From: Jannaschia maritima
Lineage (GTDB): Bacteria > Pseudomonadota > Alphaproteobacteria > Rhodobacterales > Rhodobacteraceae
Direction of reading: 5' to 3'
Length of the DNA: 60,132 bases
Assembly: GCF_030973515.1 (NCBI RefSeq)
Contig: NZ_JARGZA010000019.1
Coordinates: 1-60,132 of the forward strand
In this document: piece by piece, positions 27,917 to 35,919 of the stretch
Position numbering within the stretch: position 1 is the first letter of the stretch
Layout of the letters: each line of letters starts with the position of its first letter
Notes under the pieces: model-generated
Database searches by the model: none
What the model saw: the letters and a program-made list of their open reading frames with translations, nothing else
Told to the model about the DNA's origin: nothing
Position numbers and translations under genes: made by a program

Positions 27917-28801
27917 TTACAGAAGGCCCTGCTCGGTCAGGAAGTCGGTGGCGACCTGTTCGATCGACACCTTCTCGACGTCGACGCGGGCGTTGAGCGC
28001 CTGCATCGTGGCATCGTCCAGCGCCGCGGACACGGCCTCCAACGGCTCGCGCACGCCGGGGTTGGCGTCGAGCGTTTCCGTGCGGATCACGGGGCAGATC
28101 GAATAGGCGGGGAAGAAGCCCTGGTCGTCCTCCAACACGCGGAAGCCGAAGCCCGCGATGCGGCCGTCGGTGGCGAAGACCAGCGCGGCATCGACCTGAT
28201 CCTCGTTCAGCGCCTGATAGGTCAGGCCCGAATCCATGGATTTCAGGTTCGCGCGGCCAACGTCGAAGCCATACGTCTCCTCGACGCCGGGCAGGCCGTC
28301 GGGGCGGCGCGGGAACTCGGCGTTCACGGCCAGATCCAACGGGTCGCCGTCGTTAAAGGCGGCGGCCATGTCCGACAGGGTCGCGATGCCGTCGGTCCTG
28401 TCGTCCTCGCCGCGCACGGCGAAGGCATAGGTGTTGTTGGCGTCCGAGCAGGCCAGCCAGGTCAGCCCCTTCTCGCCGTCGAGCTGCGACACCCGTTCGA
28501 TCGTGGCGTCGCGATCCAGCTTCTCCTCCACCCCGTTGTAGGTCACGAGCGAAGTGCCGGTGTATTCCCAATAGACGTCGACCTGCCCGTTCTCCTGCGC
28601 CTGTCGCAGGACGGTGGAGCCCAGCCCGTCGTTCTTGTCGACGTCGAAGCCGTTGGCGGCCAACAGCTGCGCCGTCATCTCGGACAGGAGCAGTTGTTCG
28701 GTGAAGTTCTTCCCGCCGACGACGATCTCCTGCGCGGAGGCGGTCGTGCCCAAAAGGGCCAGGGCCAGCGCGGCGGCGGCGGTCTTCGTGTGGTGCATCA
28801 T
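27917..28801 (-). CDS. Osmoprotectant ABC substrate-binding protein (OpuAC/OsmX type)
   Basis: 294 residues with a Sec signal (MMHHTKTAAAALALALLGTTASA). The mature part begins IVVGGKNFTEQLLLSEM, the signature of OpuCC/OsmX-type quaternary-amine-binding proteins, followed by VDVYWEYTGTSLVTYNG and VDAALVFATDGRIAGFG. ATG 28801 is supported by GGGAGGG six bases upstream. It presumably feeds the permease-ATPase set at 22637-25287 although it is not contiguous with it. Confidence 0.87.
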   Translation of the reverse strand: MMHHTKTAAAALALALLGTTASAQEIVVGGKNFTEQLLLSEMTAQLLAANGFDVDKNDGLGSTVLRQAQENGQVDVYWEYTGTSLVTYNGVEEKLDRDATIERVSQLDGEKGLTWLACSDANNTYAFAVRGEDDRTDGIATLSDMAAAFNDGDPLDLAVNAEFPRRPDGLPGVEETYGFDVGRANLKSMDSGLTYQALNEDQVDAALVFATDGRIAGFGFRVLEDDQGFFPAYSICPVIRTETLDANPGVREPLEAVSAALDDATMQALNARVDVEKVSIEQVATDFLTEQGLL

Positions 28802-28990
28802 GATGTGCCCTCCCAAGGGGGCGGTCGTGCGCCGCCCGCATCGCGTCGCAGGCTAGCGCCCGCGATGCCCCCTCTCCCCCACGGGAGCCGACATCGCAAT
28901 GACGGGATCCGTCATGCGCGACCCCGGCCCTGGTGCCGCGGGAGGCGCGACGGTACGGATGGGCGACACCGGCAGGGAAGGGAACGCGGC

Positions 28991-29953
28991 ATGAGCGAGG
29001 AGCAGGTCGTCTGGGGGATCCTGGGCTGCGGCGACGTCACGGAGGTCAAGAGCGGTCCGGCCCTGCGCGGGGCGTCGCGGTCCACGGTCGCGTCGTGCAT
29101 GCGCCGCGACGGGGCGAAGGCGGCCGATTATGCCGCCCGGCACGGGATCCCGCGCTGGACCGACGATGCGGAGGCGATGCTGTCGGACCCCGCCCTGACC
29201 GCGATCTACGTCGCGACCCCGCCCGACACGCACCGCGACTACGCCGTCCGCGCGCTGGAGGCGGGCAAGGACGTGCTGGTCGAGAAGCCGATGGCCCTAA
29301 CCGTCGCGGAATGCGACGCCATGGCGGAGGCCGCGGCGCGCACGGGGCGGTCGCTGTCGGTGGCGTATTACCGTCGCGCCCTGCCCCGGTTCGAGGCGCT
29401 GCGCGCGATCGTGGGCGACGGTACGATCGGCGAGCCGCGCCTGGTGGAGGTGCGGCACTTCCTGCCGGGCGACTTCCGCCCCGACCAGCCCTGGAAGATC
29501 GACCCCGCGGTGGGCGGCGGGGGCCTGTTCGCCGACATGCAGTCCCACGCGCTGGACTGGCTCGGCTATGCGTTCGGGGAGGGCACCGCGCGCGGGTTGG
29601 CGCGGCGCCAGGCGGGCGGCTACGCGGCGGAGGATCTGGTCGCCTACGTGGCCGAGTTCGGCGGGGTGCCCGCGGTGGGGCTGTGCAGCTATGCGGCGTC
29701 CGAGAAGGACGAATCCGTCACGGTGCACGGGTCGGAGGGGTCGGCGTCGATGGGGTTCTTCCGCCCCTCCCCCGTCACGGTCACGACGCGGAGCGGCACG
29801 CGGGAGGTCGACCGGCCCGATCCGCCGCATGTCCACGAACCGTTCGTCGAGCGCGTCGTGGCGCATCTGCTGGACGGGGCGCCGAACCCCTGCCCGCCGG
29901 AGGACGCGCGGCGGGTGAACGCGCTGCTCGACGCGATCTACGCGGGGCTGTGA
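28991..29953 (+). CDS. Gfo/Idh/MocA-family NAD(P)-dependent oxidoreductase
   Basis: 320 residues: a Rossmann fold (WGILGCGDVTEVKSGPAL), the strand IYVATPPDTHRDYAVRALEAGKDVLVEKPMA with the catalytic Glu-Lys-Pro, and a C-terminal domain containing WKIDPAVGGGGLFADMQSHALDWLGY with the active-site Asp and His. The family oxidises sugars, inositols or sugar acids at a hydroxyl carbon. GGGAAGGGAA precedes ATG 28991. The gene faces the sugar-acid operon tail to tail with 6 bp between stops. Confidence 0.88.
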   Translation: MSEEQVVWGILGCGDVTEVKSGPALRGASRSTVASCMRRDGAKAADYAARHGIPRWTDDAEAMLSDPALTAIYVATPPDTHRDYAVRALEAGKDVLVEKPMALTVAECDAMAEAAARTGRSLSVAYYRRALPRFEALRAIVGDGTIGEPRLVEVRHFLPGDFRPDQPWKIDPAVGGGGLFADMQSHALDWLGYAFGEGTARGLARRQAGGYAAEDLVAYVAEFGGVPAVGLCSYAASEKDESVTVHGSEGSASMGFFRPSPVTVTTRSGTREVDRPDPPHVHEPFVERVVAHLLDGAPNPCPPEDARRVNALLDAIYAGL

Positions 29954-29959
29954 GGGGCG

Positions 29960-31123
29960 CTAGGCCCGCGCCTCCGCCGAAAGGGTGCGGTGACGTTCGA
30001 TCCCCTCCGGCAGGCGGTCGATCCCGAGGCCCGGGGCGTCGCCGGCGGCGATCCGGCCGCCCCTGACCGGCAGGGGGCCGAAGGCGTCGCGCAGGGGGTT
30101 GGGGTTGACGTCGACCTCCAGGGGGCCGGGGCGGTCGTGGCGCCCGGGGCCGGCGGCCAGCAGGTGCAGGGATGCGCGCAGGCCGATGCCGCCGCCCAGG
30201 AAGTGCGGGGCATAGGTCGCGCCCGCGGCGTGCGCCAAGCGCGCCACCGCCCGGCAGCCCGTCACGCCGCCCCACTTGGCGACGTCGGGCTGGATCACGG
30301 CGACCGCCCCCGTGGCGAGCAGGCGTTCGAACGAGGGGAGGCCCAGGCCGTTCTCGCCCGCGGCCAGGGGGTGGGGCGATCCGTCGGCCACGCGGCGCCA
30401 ATGGGCGTCCGGCGCATCGGCGGCGATGGGTTCCTCGAACCACCGCAGGGGAACGTCCGCCAGGGCGCGGGCCAGGGCCAGGGCCCCGTCCGGGTCGTAG
30501 GCCTGGTTGGCGTCGATCATCACTTGCTGCCCCGCCCCCAGCGCGGCCGCCACCTCTCGCACCCGGTCCGCGTCGTGCGCGTCGAAGCCCACCTTCAGCT
30601 TGAACGCCGCGTGGCCCGCGGCGCGCGCGGCGTCCACCAACGGCCCGGCGCGGCGCACGTCGATCCCGCTGGCATAGGCCGCGACGTCCCCGGCCGCGTC
30701 CGCGTCGAGCAGCCGGCGCAGCGGCAGGCCCCCCCGGCGCGCGGCCAGGTCCCAGATCGCGGTGTCGAGGCCGGCGATCGCTTGGGCGAAGGGCCCGGGC
30801 TCGGCGCATTGCAGGGCGCGGGTCCGGCAGCGGGCGGTCAAGTGCTCGAAGGCCGCGGGCGGATCGGCAAAGGGCACGCCCAGGAGGACGTCGGCCACGT
30901 CGTGCCGCAGGAGGTTCACGCGATGCTCCGCCCCGGCGGCGGGCCAGTTGGCGAACACCTCGCCCCAGCCGAAGGCGCCGTCCGCGTCCTCCACCCGCAC
31001 GAACACGGCCGGGCGATCGCGCATGGTCCCGAACGCGGTCGCCACCGGGGGGTCCACGGGCACGCGGAAGGCGTGGGCCTGGAGGCGCGTCACGACGATG
31101 GGCCGGTCGGCGGCGGCGGTCAC
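29960..31123 (-). CDS. Mandelate racemase/muconate lactonizing-family enzyme
   Basis: 387 residues of the enolase superfamily. The barrel shows FKLKVGFD (K-x-K bases), MIDANQAYD (metal Asp and Asn), WFEEPI (Glu), LAAGENG (Glu), PDVAKWGG and APHFLGGGIG (His). The K-x-K plus His set indicates an MR-group dehydratase or epimerase of hydroxy acids. GTG 31123 overlaps the LacI stop (GTGA). It is the last gene of the operon that begins with an IlvD/Edd dehydratase, so the operon carries two unrelated dehydratase-type enzymes. Confidence 0.85.
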   Translation of the reverse strand: MTAAADRPIVVTRLQAHAFRVPVDPPVATAFGTMRDRPAVFVRVEDADGAFGWGEVFANWPAAGAEHRVNLLRHDVADVLLGVPFADPPAAFEHLTARCRTRALQCAEPGPFAQAIAGLDTAIWDLAARRGGLPLRRLLDADAAGDVAAYASGIDVRRAGPLVDAARAAGHAAFKLKVGFDAHDADRVREVAAALGAGQQVMIDANQAYDPDGALALARALADVPLRWFEEPIAADAPDAHWRRVADGSPHPLAAGENGLGLPSFERLLATGAVAVIQPDVAKWGGVTGCRAVARLAHAAGATYAPHFLGGGIGLRASLHLLAAGPGRHDRPGPLEVDVNPNPLRDAFGPLPVRGGRIAAGDAPGLGIDRLPEGIERHRTLSAEARA

Positions 31124-32136
31124 GTGGTGCCCCTGGGCACGACGTGGCAGGGGATGTGGCGCACCGGGGCGACGGGGCGCGCGGCGCCCCCGGCCAGGTC
31201 CAGGAGCAGCGCCGCCGTTTCCCGCCCGATGGCGCGGCGGGGCGAATGGACGGTGGTCAGGCCGCCCCCGATCTCGGCGGCGATGGGCAGGTCGTTGAAT
31301 CCGCATACCGCCAGCGCGCCCGGCACCGCGACGCCCGCGTCCTGGCAATGAAGGACCGCGCCCACCGCCAGCAGGTCGTTGGCGGCGAACACGCAATCGA
31401 CGGCGGGCGCCCGCGCGCGCAGGCGGGCGCAGAGCGCGCGGCCCAGGCCGAAGGACGGCTCGGCGGGATCGAACAGGTCCACGGGCGGGGCCAGGCCCAG
31501 GCCCGTGGCGCGGGCGCGGAAGCCTTCGATCCGGCGCGCGGCGCGGGTGTCGGCCGCGTTGCACGACAAGGTGGCGGGCCGGCGGTAGCCCCGCGCGTGC
31601 AGATGCTCCGCCGCCAGGGCGCCGGCCTCGGCATGGGGGAAGCCGACCGCCATGTCGATCGGGTCGGGGGGCAGGTCCATCACCTCCACGGTTGGGATGC
31701 CCAGGTCGCGCACGAGCGCGCGCACGGCGTCCGTGCGCGACGGCCCCGCGAGCACGAAGGCGTCGGGGTTCCAGCCCGACAGGTGGCGGACGGTGTCGCA
31801 TTCGGCGGCTGGGTCGAAGCCCGTGCGCGCGACGATGGTTTCGCGCCCCGTGTCCTTCAGCCCGGCCTGGATGCCGGCGATGATCTCGGCGAAGACCGCG
31901 TTGCCCAGATCGGGCACGACGATGGCGACGATGCCCGACCGCCGCGCGGTCAGGGAGCGCGCCGCGAGGTTGGGCCGATAGCCAAGCGACCCGGCGGCGG
32001 CGCGCACGCGGGCCAGGGTGTCGGGTTGCAGCGCGGCGCTGCGGTCGGGCGACAGGGCGCGGCTGACGGTCATCTTCGACACGCCCGCCGCGCGGGCCAC
32101 GTCGGCCAGGGTCACGGCGCCCGCGCGCGACGCCAT
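31120..32136 (-). CDS. LacI-family repressor resembling GntR of gluconate metabolism
   Basis: 338 residues: a LacI helix-turn-helix (TLADVARAAGVSKMTVSRAL), hinge helix LAARSLTARRSG, and a periplasmic-binding-like ligand domain. Stretches such as VEVMDLPPDPIDMAVGF and FAANDLLAVGAVLHCQ parallel the enterobacterial gluconate repressor GntR (LacI family). A palindrome identical in core to the GntR operator lies just ahead of the first gene of this operon, so autoregulated control by a sugar acid is likely. Its stop and start are embedded in overlaps with both neighbours. Confidence 0.88.
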   Translation of the reverse strand: MASRAGAVTLADVARAAGVSKMTVSRALSPDRSAALQPDTLARVRAAAGSLGYRPNLAARSLTARRSGIVAIVVPDLGNAVFAEIIAGIQAGLKDTGRETIVARTGFDPAAECDTVRHLSGWNPDAFVLAGPSRTDAVRALVRDLGIPTVEVMDLPPDPIDMAVGFPHAEAGALAAEHLHARGYRRPATLSCNAADTRAARRIEGFRARATGLGLAPPVDLFDPAEPSFGLGRALCARLRARAPAVDCVFAANDLLAVGAVLHCQDAGVAVPGALAVCGFNDLPIAAEIGGGLTTVHSPRRAIGRETAALLLDLAGGAARPVAPVRHIPCHVVPRGTT

Positions 32137-33620
32137 CAGGCGGCCCCCCCCGACCGCCGCGCCGCCCACAGCCGCCGGACGAGGGGCGCCAGCAGCAAAA
32201 GCGCGGTGAGGGCGAAGATCCCGGTGGCGATCGGCGAATGGGTGAAGAACGCGCCGAAGTCGTCGCCCTTGAGCAGCAGGCCCCGTCGGAACGTCTTTTC
32301 CAGCTGCGGGCCCAGCACCAGCCCGATCACCAGGGGGGCCAGCGGATAGCCGCCCCGCCGCAGGGCGAAGCCCAGCAGGCCGAACAGCACCGCGACCAGC
32401 ACGTCGAACGGGTTGCCCCGCACGGCCGCCGCGCCCAGGAGCGACAGGACGATCACCGCGGCCAGGATGAACCGCTCGGGGATCCGCAGGAGCCAGCCGA
32501 ACAGGCGCACCACCGGAAAGGCCATCAGCAGCATCACCAGGTTGACGACGATCAGCGCGGCGAAGATCGCATAGACCAGCGGCGCGTCGTCGGCCATCAG
32601 GCGCACGCCCGGCGTGACCCCGTGGATGATGAGCGCATTGAGCAGGATCGCGGTCACGACGTCGCCGGGGATCCCCAAAGCCAGCGTGGGGATCATGGCG
32701 CTGCCCGTGACCGCGTTGTTTGACGATTCGGCAGCGACGATGCCGTCGGGCTCGCCGGTGCCGAAGGCCCCGCCCCGGGGCGAGGTCTGCCGCGCCAGCG
32801 CATAGGCGATGAACGCCGCCGTGGCGGCCCCCGTGCCCGGCAGGGCCCCCACCCCGCAGCCGATCCCCGACGAGCGCAGGAGCCCGCCCAGCCTGCCGCG
32901 CCATTGCCCGAGCCCCGGCAGGCGGATGCGGACCGACCGCACGGCCGCGACCGTTCCTTCGCCCAGGCGCGCGCGCTCCAGCGCCTCCGACAGGGCGAAG
33001 AGGCCGATCACCGCGGCGATCAGGTCCAGCCCAGCGGACAGGTCGAACACCCCGAAGTCGAAGCGCGGCATGCCCACGACGGGGTCCGTGCCGATCAGCG
33101 CCAGGAACAGGCCGAACGCCCCCATGGTCAGGCCCTTGAGCATGGAGCCCTGCGACACGGCGGCGATGCAGGTCAGGGCCATGACGATCAGGGCGAAGAC
33201 CTCGATCGAGCCGAAGCGCACCGCCACGCGGGCCAGCTGCGGAGCCGCGAGGATCAGCACGAGGCAGGACAGCAGGCCCCCCGCCACGGAGGCCGCCGTG
33301 GCCCAGCCGAGGGCGGCCCCCCCCTCGCCCCGTTCGGCCATGGGATATCCGTCGAGCGTGGTCGCCGCCGCCTGTGGCGTGCCCGGCGTGTTGATGAGGA
33401 TGGCCGAGATCGAGCCGCCATAGACCGACCCGCAATACACGGCCAGGAGCAGGAAGATGGCGGGCCCCGTCTCTATGGTGAAGGTGAAGGGCAGGCAGAT
33501 CGTCAGGCCGACGACCGATCCCAGACCCGGCAGGCCGCCGACCACGATGCCCAGAAGCGTCCCGATCAGGATCGCCAGCGCCGCGCCGAGGGTGACGTGG
33601 GTCAGCACCGCCTCGATCAT
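32136..33620 (-). CDS. tctA: Tripartite tricarboxylate transporter large membrane subunit TctA
   Basis: 494 residues with about 11-12 hydrophobic segments. The family signature is present near the N-terminus: GGLPGLGSVVGLTICLPFTF and YCGSVYGGSISAILINTPGTPQAAATTLDGYPMA, and again mid-protein GCGVGALPGTGAATAAFIAYALARQTS. Works with TctB and the periplasmic TctC for uptake of carboxylates, here presumably an aldonate. Gap to TctB is 13 bp. Confidence 0.93.
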   Translation of the reverse strand: MIEAVLTHVTLGAALAILIGTLLGIVVGGLPGLGSVVGLTICLPFTFTIETGPAIFLLLAVYCGSVYGGSISAILINTPGTPQAAATTLDGYPMAERGEGGAALGWATAASVAGGLLSCLVLILAAPQLARVAVRFGSIEVFALIVMALTCIAAVSQGSMLKGLTMGAFGLFLALIGTDPVVGMPRFDFGVFDLSAGLDLIAAVIGLFALSEALERARLGEGTVAAVRSVRIRLPGLGQWRGRLGGLLRSSGIGCGVGALPGTGAATAAFIAYALARQTSPRGGAFGTGEPDGIVAAESSNNAVTGSAMIPTLALGIPGDVVTAILLNALIIHGVTPGVRLMADDAPLVYAIFAALIVVNLVMLLMAFPVVRLFGWLLRIPERFILAAVIVLSLLGAAAVRGNPFDVLVAVLFGLLGFALRRGGYPLAPLVIGLVLGPQLEKTFRRGLLLKGDDFGAFFTHSPIATGIFALTALLLLAPLVRRLWAARRSGGAA

Positions 33621-33633
33621 CGCGCGGGCCCCG

Positions 33634-34119
33634 TCACAGCAGGCCGCCCGGCAGGATCGAGGGCAGGCGGATCAGCAGGACGTGGTGGAACAGCGCCCAG
33701 AGCCCGGGGCCCAGCACGGCGGTGGCGACCAACAGGACCAGCGGGCGGCGTTCGCCCATCGCCAGGAGCGATGCGAAGACGACGGGTGTCACGGTCAGGG
33801 CGAAGCCCGCGACCGGCAGCAGCAGCGCCGCGCCCACGAGGATCGCGCCCAGCCACAGGACCGTGGCCCATCGGCCGGCGGCCACGGGCCCCGTGCCGCG
33901 CCATTCCACCGCCACCAGCGCCAGCGCCATGCCCCCCCACAGCGCCAGGAGGACCTTCGGCAGGACCATGGCGTTGGGGGCGGTGGCGAAGATGCCCGTG
34001 GCATAGCGCGGCGCGAAGGCGTGCGCCAGAAGCGCCAGGGCCGCCGCCGCCAGGAGCAGCGCCAGCCCCAGCCGGAACGGGGAGCGGGCCGCCGTTCCGG
34101 TGTCGTCCGCGGATGTCAC
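33634..34119 (-). CDS. tctB: Tripartite tricarboxylate transporter small membrane subunit TctB
   Basis: 161 residues with four hydrophobic segments (about 17-38, 52-72, 82-110 and 122-150), the usual layout of the poorly conserved TctB subunit. Assignment rests on size, topology and position between TctC and TctA. Confidence 0.85.
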   Translation of the reverse strand: MTSADDTGTAARSPFRLGLALLLAAAALALLAHAFAPRYATGIFATAPNAMVLPKVLLALWGGMALALVAVEWRGTGPVAAGRWATVLWLGAILVGAALLLPVAGFALTVTPVVFASLLAMGERRPLVLLVATAVLGPGLWALFHHVLLIRLPSILPGGLL

Positions 34120-34125
34120 CCCGTC

Positions 34126-35082
34126 CTACTGCGCCAGCCCCGCGTCCTGCAGGATGGCGCGGTTCGTTTCGGTGTTGCGGCGTACGAAGTCGGCGAAGGC
34201 CGGGCCGTTGCGGTACTTCAGCGCGATGTTCGCCTGCTCGGCGGCCTGGGTGAAGCCCTCGCTCGTCAGCGCGGCCTCGCAGGCGGCGGACAGGGCCTCG
34301 ACCGCCTGGCCGGGCGTGCCCGCGGGCACGACCATGCCCTGCCAGACCGAGAACTCCAGCCCCTCGTGGCCCAGCTCGGCCGCGGTGGGGACGTCCGGGA
34401 ACTCCGGGTGGCGCTCGGCGGCCAGGATGGCCAGCGGGGTGACGTCGTTGGAGCGCACGACCTGCGGCTGGTCCACGAAGGCCGTGATCTCGCCGCCCGC
34501 GAGGGCGTTCATCGCGGGCCCCGTCCCGTCATAGGGGACGTGCGTGGATTCGACCCCGAGCGCCTTGGACACAGCGGCCATCGCCAGGTGCGGGATCGTG
34601 CCCGGCCCCGACGAGCCGTAGACGAGGGGGCCGCCCTCGGCCAGGGCGTCGAGCGTATCGATCCCGCTGCCCGCCGACACCATCACGAAGGTCGGGTTGT
34701 CCGTGGTCTGGCAGACGTATTCCCACGACTCGGCGTCGTATTGGAGGGGCCGCAGGATCGGCTGGATCGCCAGGGGCCCGATGGGGATGTAGCCCACCGT
34801 GTAGCCGTCGGGATCGGCCTGCGCCGCCGTGCCGGTGCCGACCGTTCCGCTGGCGCCCGACACGTTGCGCACGACCACGTCCGTGCCCAGGGCTTCGGCG
34901 AAGTGCGGCTGGAACACGCGGACCACGCCGTCCGTGCCGCCGCCGGCGTTGAAGGGCACGATCAGCTCGACCGTGCCGTCGGGATAGTCGTCCTGCGCGA
35001 GCGCGGGGCCCGCGAATGCCGCCAGGGCCAGGCCCAGGACGGTGCGGCCCCAGGTGGTCCGCGCGTTGTTCGTCGTGATCAT
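34126..35082 (-). CDS. tctC: Tripartite tricarboxylate transporter binding protein TctC
   Basis: 318 residues: Sec signal (cleavage after AGPALA) and a Bug-family binding fold with LIVPFNAGGGTDGVVRVFQP, VVVRNVSGASGTVGTG, VYGSSGPGTIPHLAMAAV and VPYDGTGPAMNALAGGEI. It binds the carboxylate outside the membrane. Three in-frame ATGs lie close together (35097, 35088, 35082); 35082 has the best spacing from GGGAGGA. It follows the aldolase gene by 46 bp and precedes TctB by 6 bp. Confidence 0.88.
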   Translation of the reverse strand: MITTNNARTTWGRTVLGLALAAFAGPALAQDDYPDGTVELIVPFNAGGGTDGVVRVFQPHFAEALGTDVVVRNVSGASGTVGTGTAAQADPDGYTVGYIPIGPLAIQPILRPLQYDAESWEYVCQTTDNPTFVMVSAGSGIDTLDALAEGGPLVYGSSGPGTIPHLAMAAVSKALGVESTHVPYDGTGPAMNALAGGEITAFVDQPQVVRSNDVTPLAILAAERHPEFPDVPTAAELGHEGLEFSVWQGMVVPAGTPGQAVEALSAACEAALTSEGFTQAAEQANIALKYRNGPAFADFVRRNTETNRAILQDAGLAQ

Positions 35083-35128
35083 CGTCATTCCTCCCATGGA
35101 TGGTTCGGCCTCGGACGGGGTCCGTCGT

Positions 35129-35902
35129 TCAGGCCGGTGCCGCTCGCACCGCCCGCAGCGCCGCGGCGGCGCCCGCCGCGGCGAATCCCATGTCGCTGGC
35201 CACGGCCGCGAAGCCGCAGCCCGCCCCCAGCATCGCCGCCGCGAGGTCGGGCCGCGGCATCACCGTGCCGATCGGCACGCCCGCCCGTCCAGCCCGTTCG
35301 ACCGCCGCCCGGATGCGGGCCAGCGTCGCGTCGCCGGTGGGGTTCCCGATCTCGCCCGTGGTGGCCGAGATGTCGCCCGGGCCCACGAACAGCGCGTCCA
35401 CGCCGTCCACCGCGGCCACGTCCTCCAGGGCGGTCAGGGCGCTCGGCGTTTCGAGCTGGGCGATCAGGCAGGCGCGGGCGCGGGCCTGCGCGACGTAGTC
35501 CGGGTCCGCGCCGTAGCCGTTCGCCCGCAGCATCGCCGCGAAGCCACGCACGCCGCCGGGCGGATAGTCCATGACCGCCGCCACTGCGCGCGCCTGGTCG
35601 GGCGTGTCGATCATCGGCACCATCAGCGCGTCGAGCCCCGCATCCATCATCCAGCGGATGCGCGCGGGGTCGTGGTCGGGCAGGCGGACGACGGGGGCCA
35701 CGCCGCGGCTCTGTACGGCTCGGGCCATGTGGAGCACCGTTTCCACGGTGATGGGCACGTGCTCCATGTCGATCACGAGGAAGTCGAACCCCCGGCAGGC
35801 CATCGCCTCCGCCAGGTCGGGCGAGCCGGACATCAGCCACGTGCCCAGGGGCGCGTCGGGGCCTGACATTCGGTCGCGGAAGGACGGGGGGCGGTGAGGC
35901 AT
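35129..35902 (-). CDS. HpcH/HpaI-family aldolase
   Basis: 257 residues. Class II pyruvate-aldolase motifs: LGTWLMSGSPDLAEAMACRGFDFLVIDMEHVP (with the base His), LIAQLETPSAL (metal Glu) and LFVGPGDISATTG (metal Asp). The family splits 2-keto-3-deoxy acids to pyruvate plus an aldehyde. Directly downstream of a sugar-acid dehydratase (17 bp gap) it would act on that enzyme's product. It is the retro-aldol step missing from the first sugar locus. Confidence 0.88.
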   Translation of the reverse strand: MPHRPPSFRDRMSGPDAPLGTWLMSGSPDLAEAMACRGFDFLVIDMEHVPITVETVLHMARAVQSRGVAPVVRLPDHDPARIRWMMDAGLDALMVPMIDTPDQARAVAAVMDYPPGGVRGFAAMLRANGYGADPDYVAQARARACLIAQLETPSALTALEDVAAVDGVDALFVGPGDISATTGEIGNPTGDATLARIRAAVERAGRAGVPIGTVMPRPDLAAAMLGAGCGFAAVASDMGFAAAGAAAALRAVRAAPA

Positions 35903-35919
35903 CGTCGGGGGGTCCGGTG

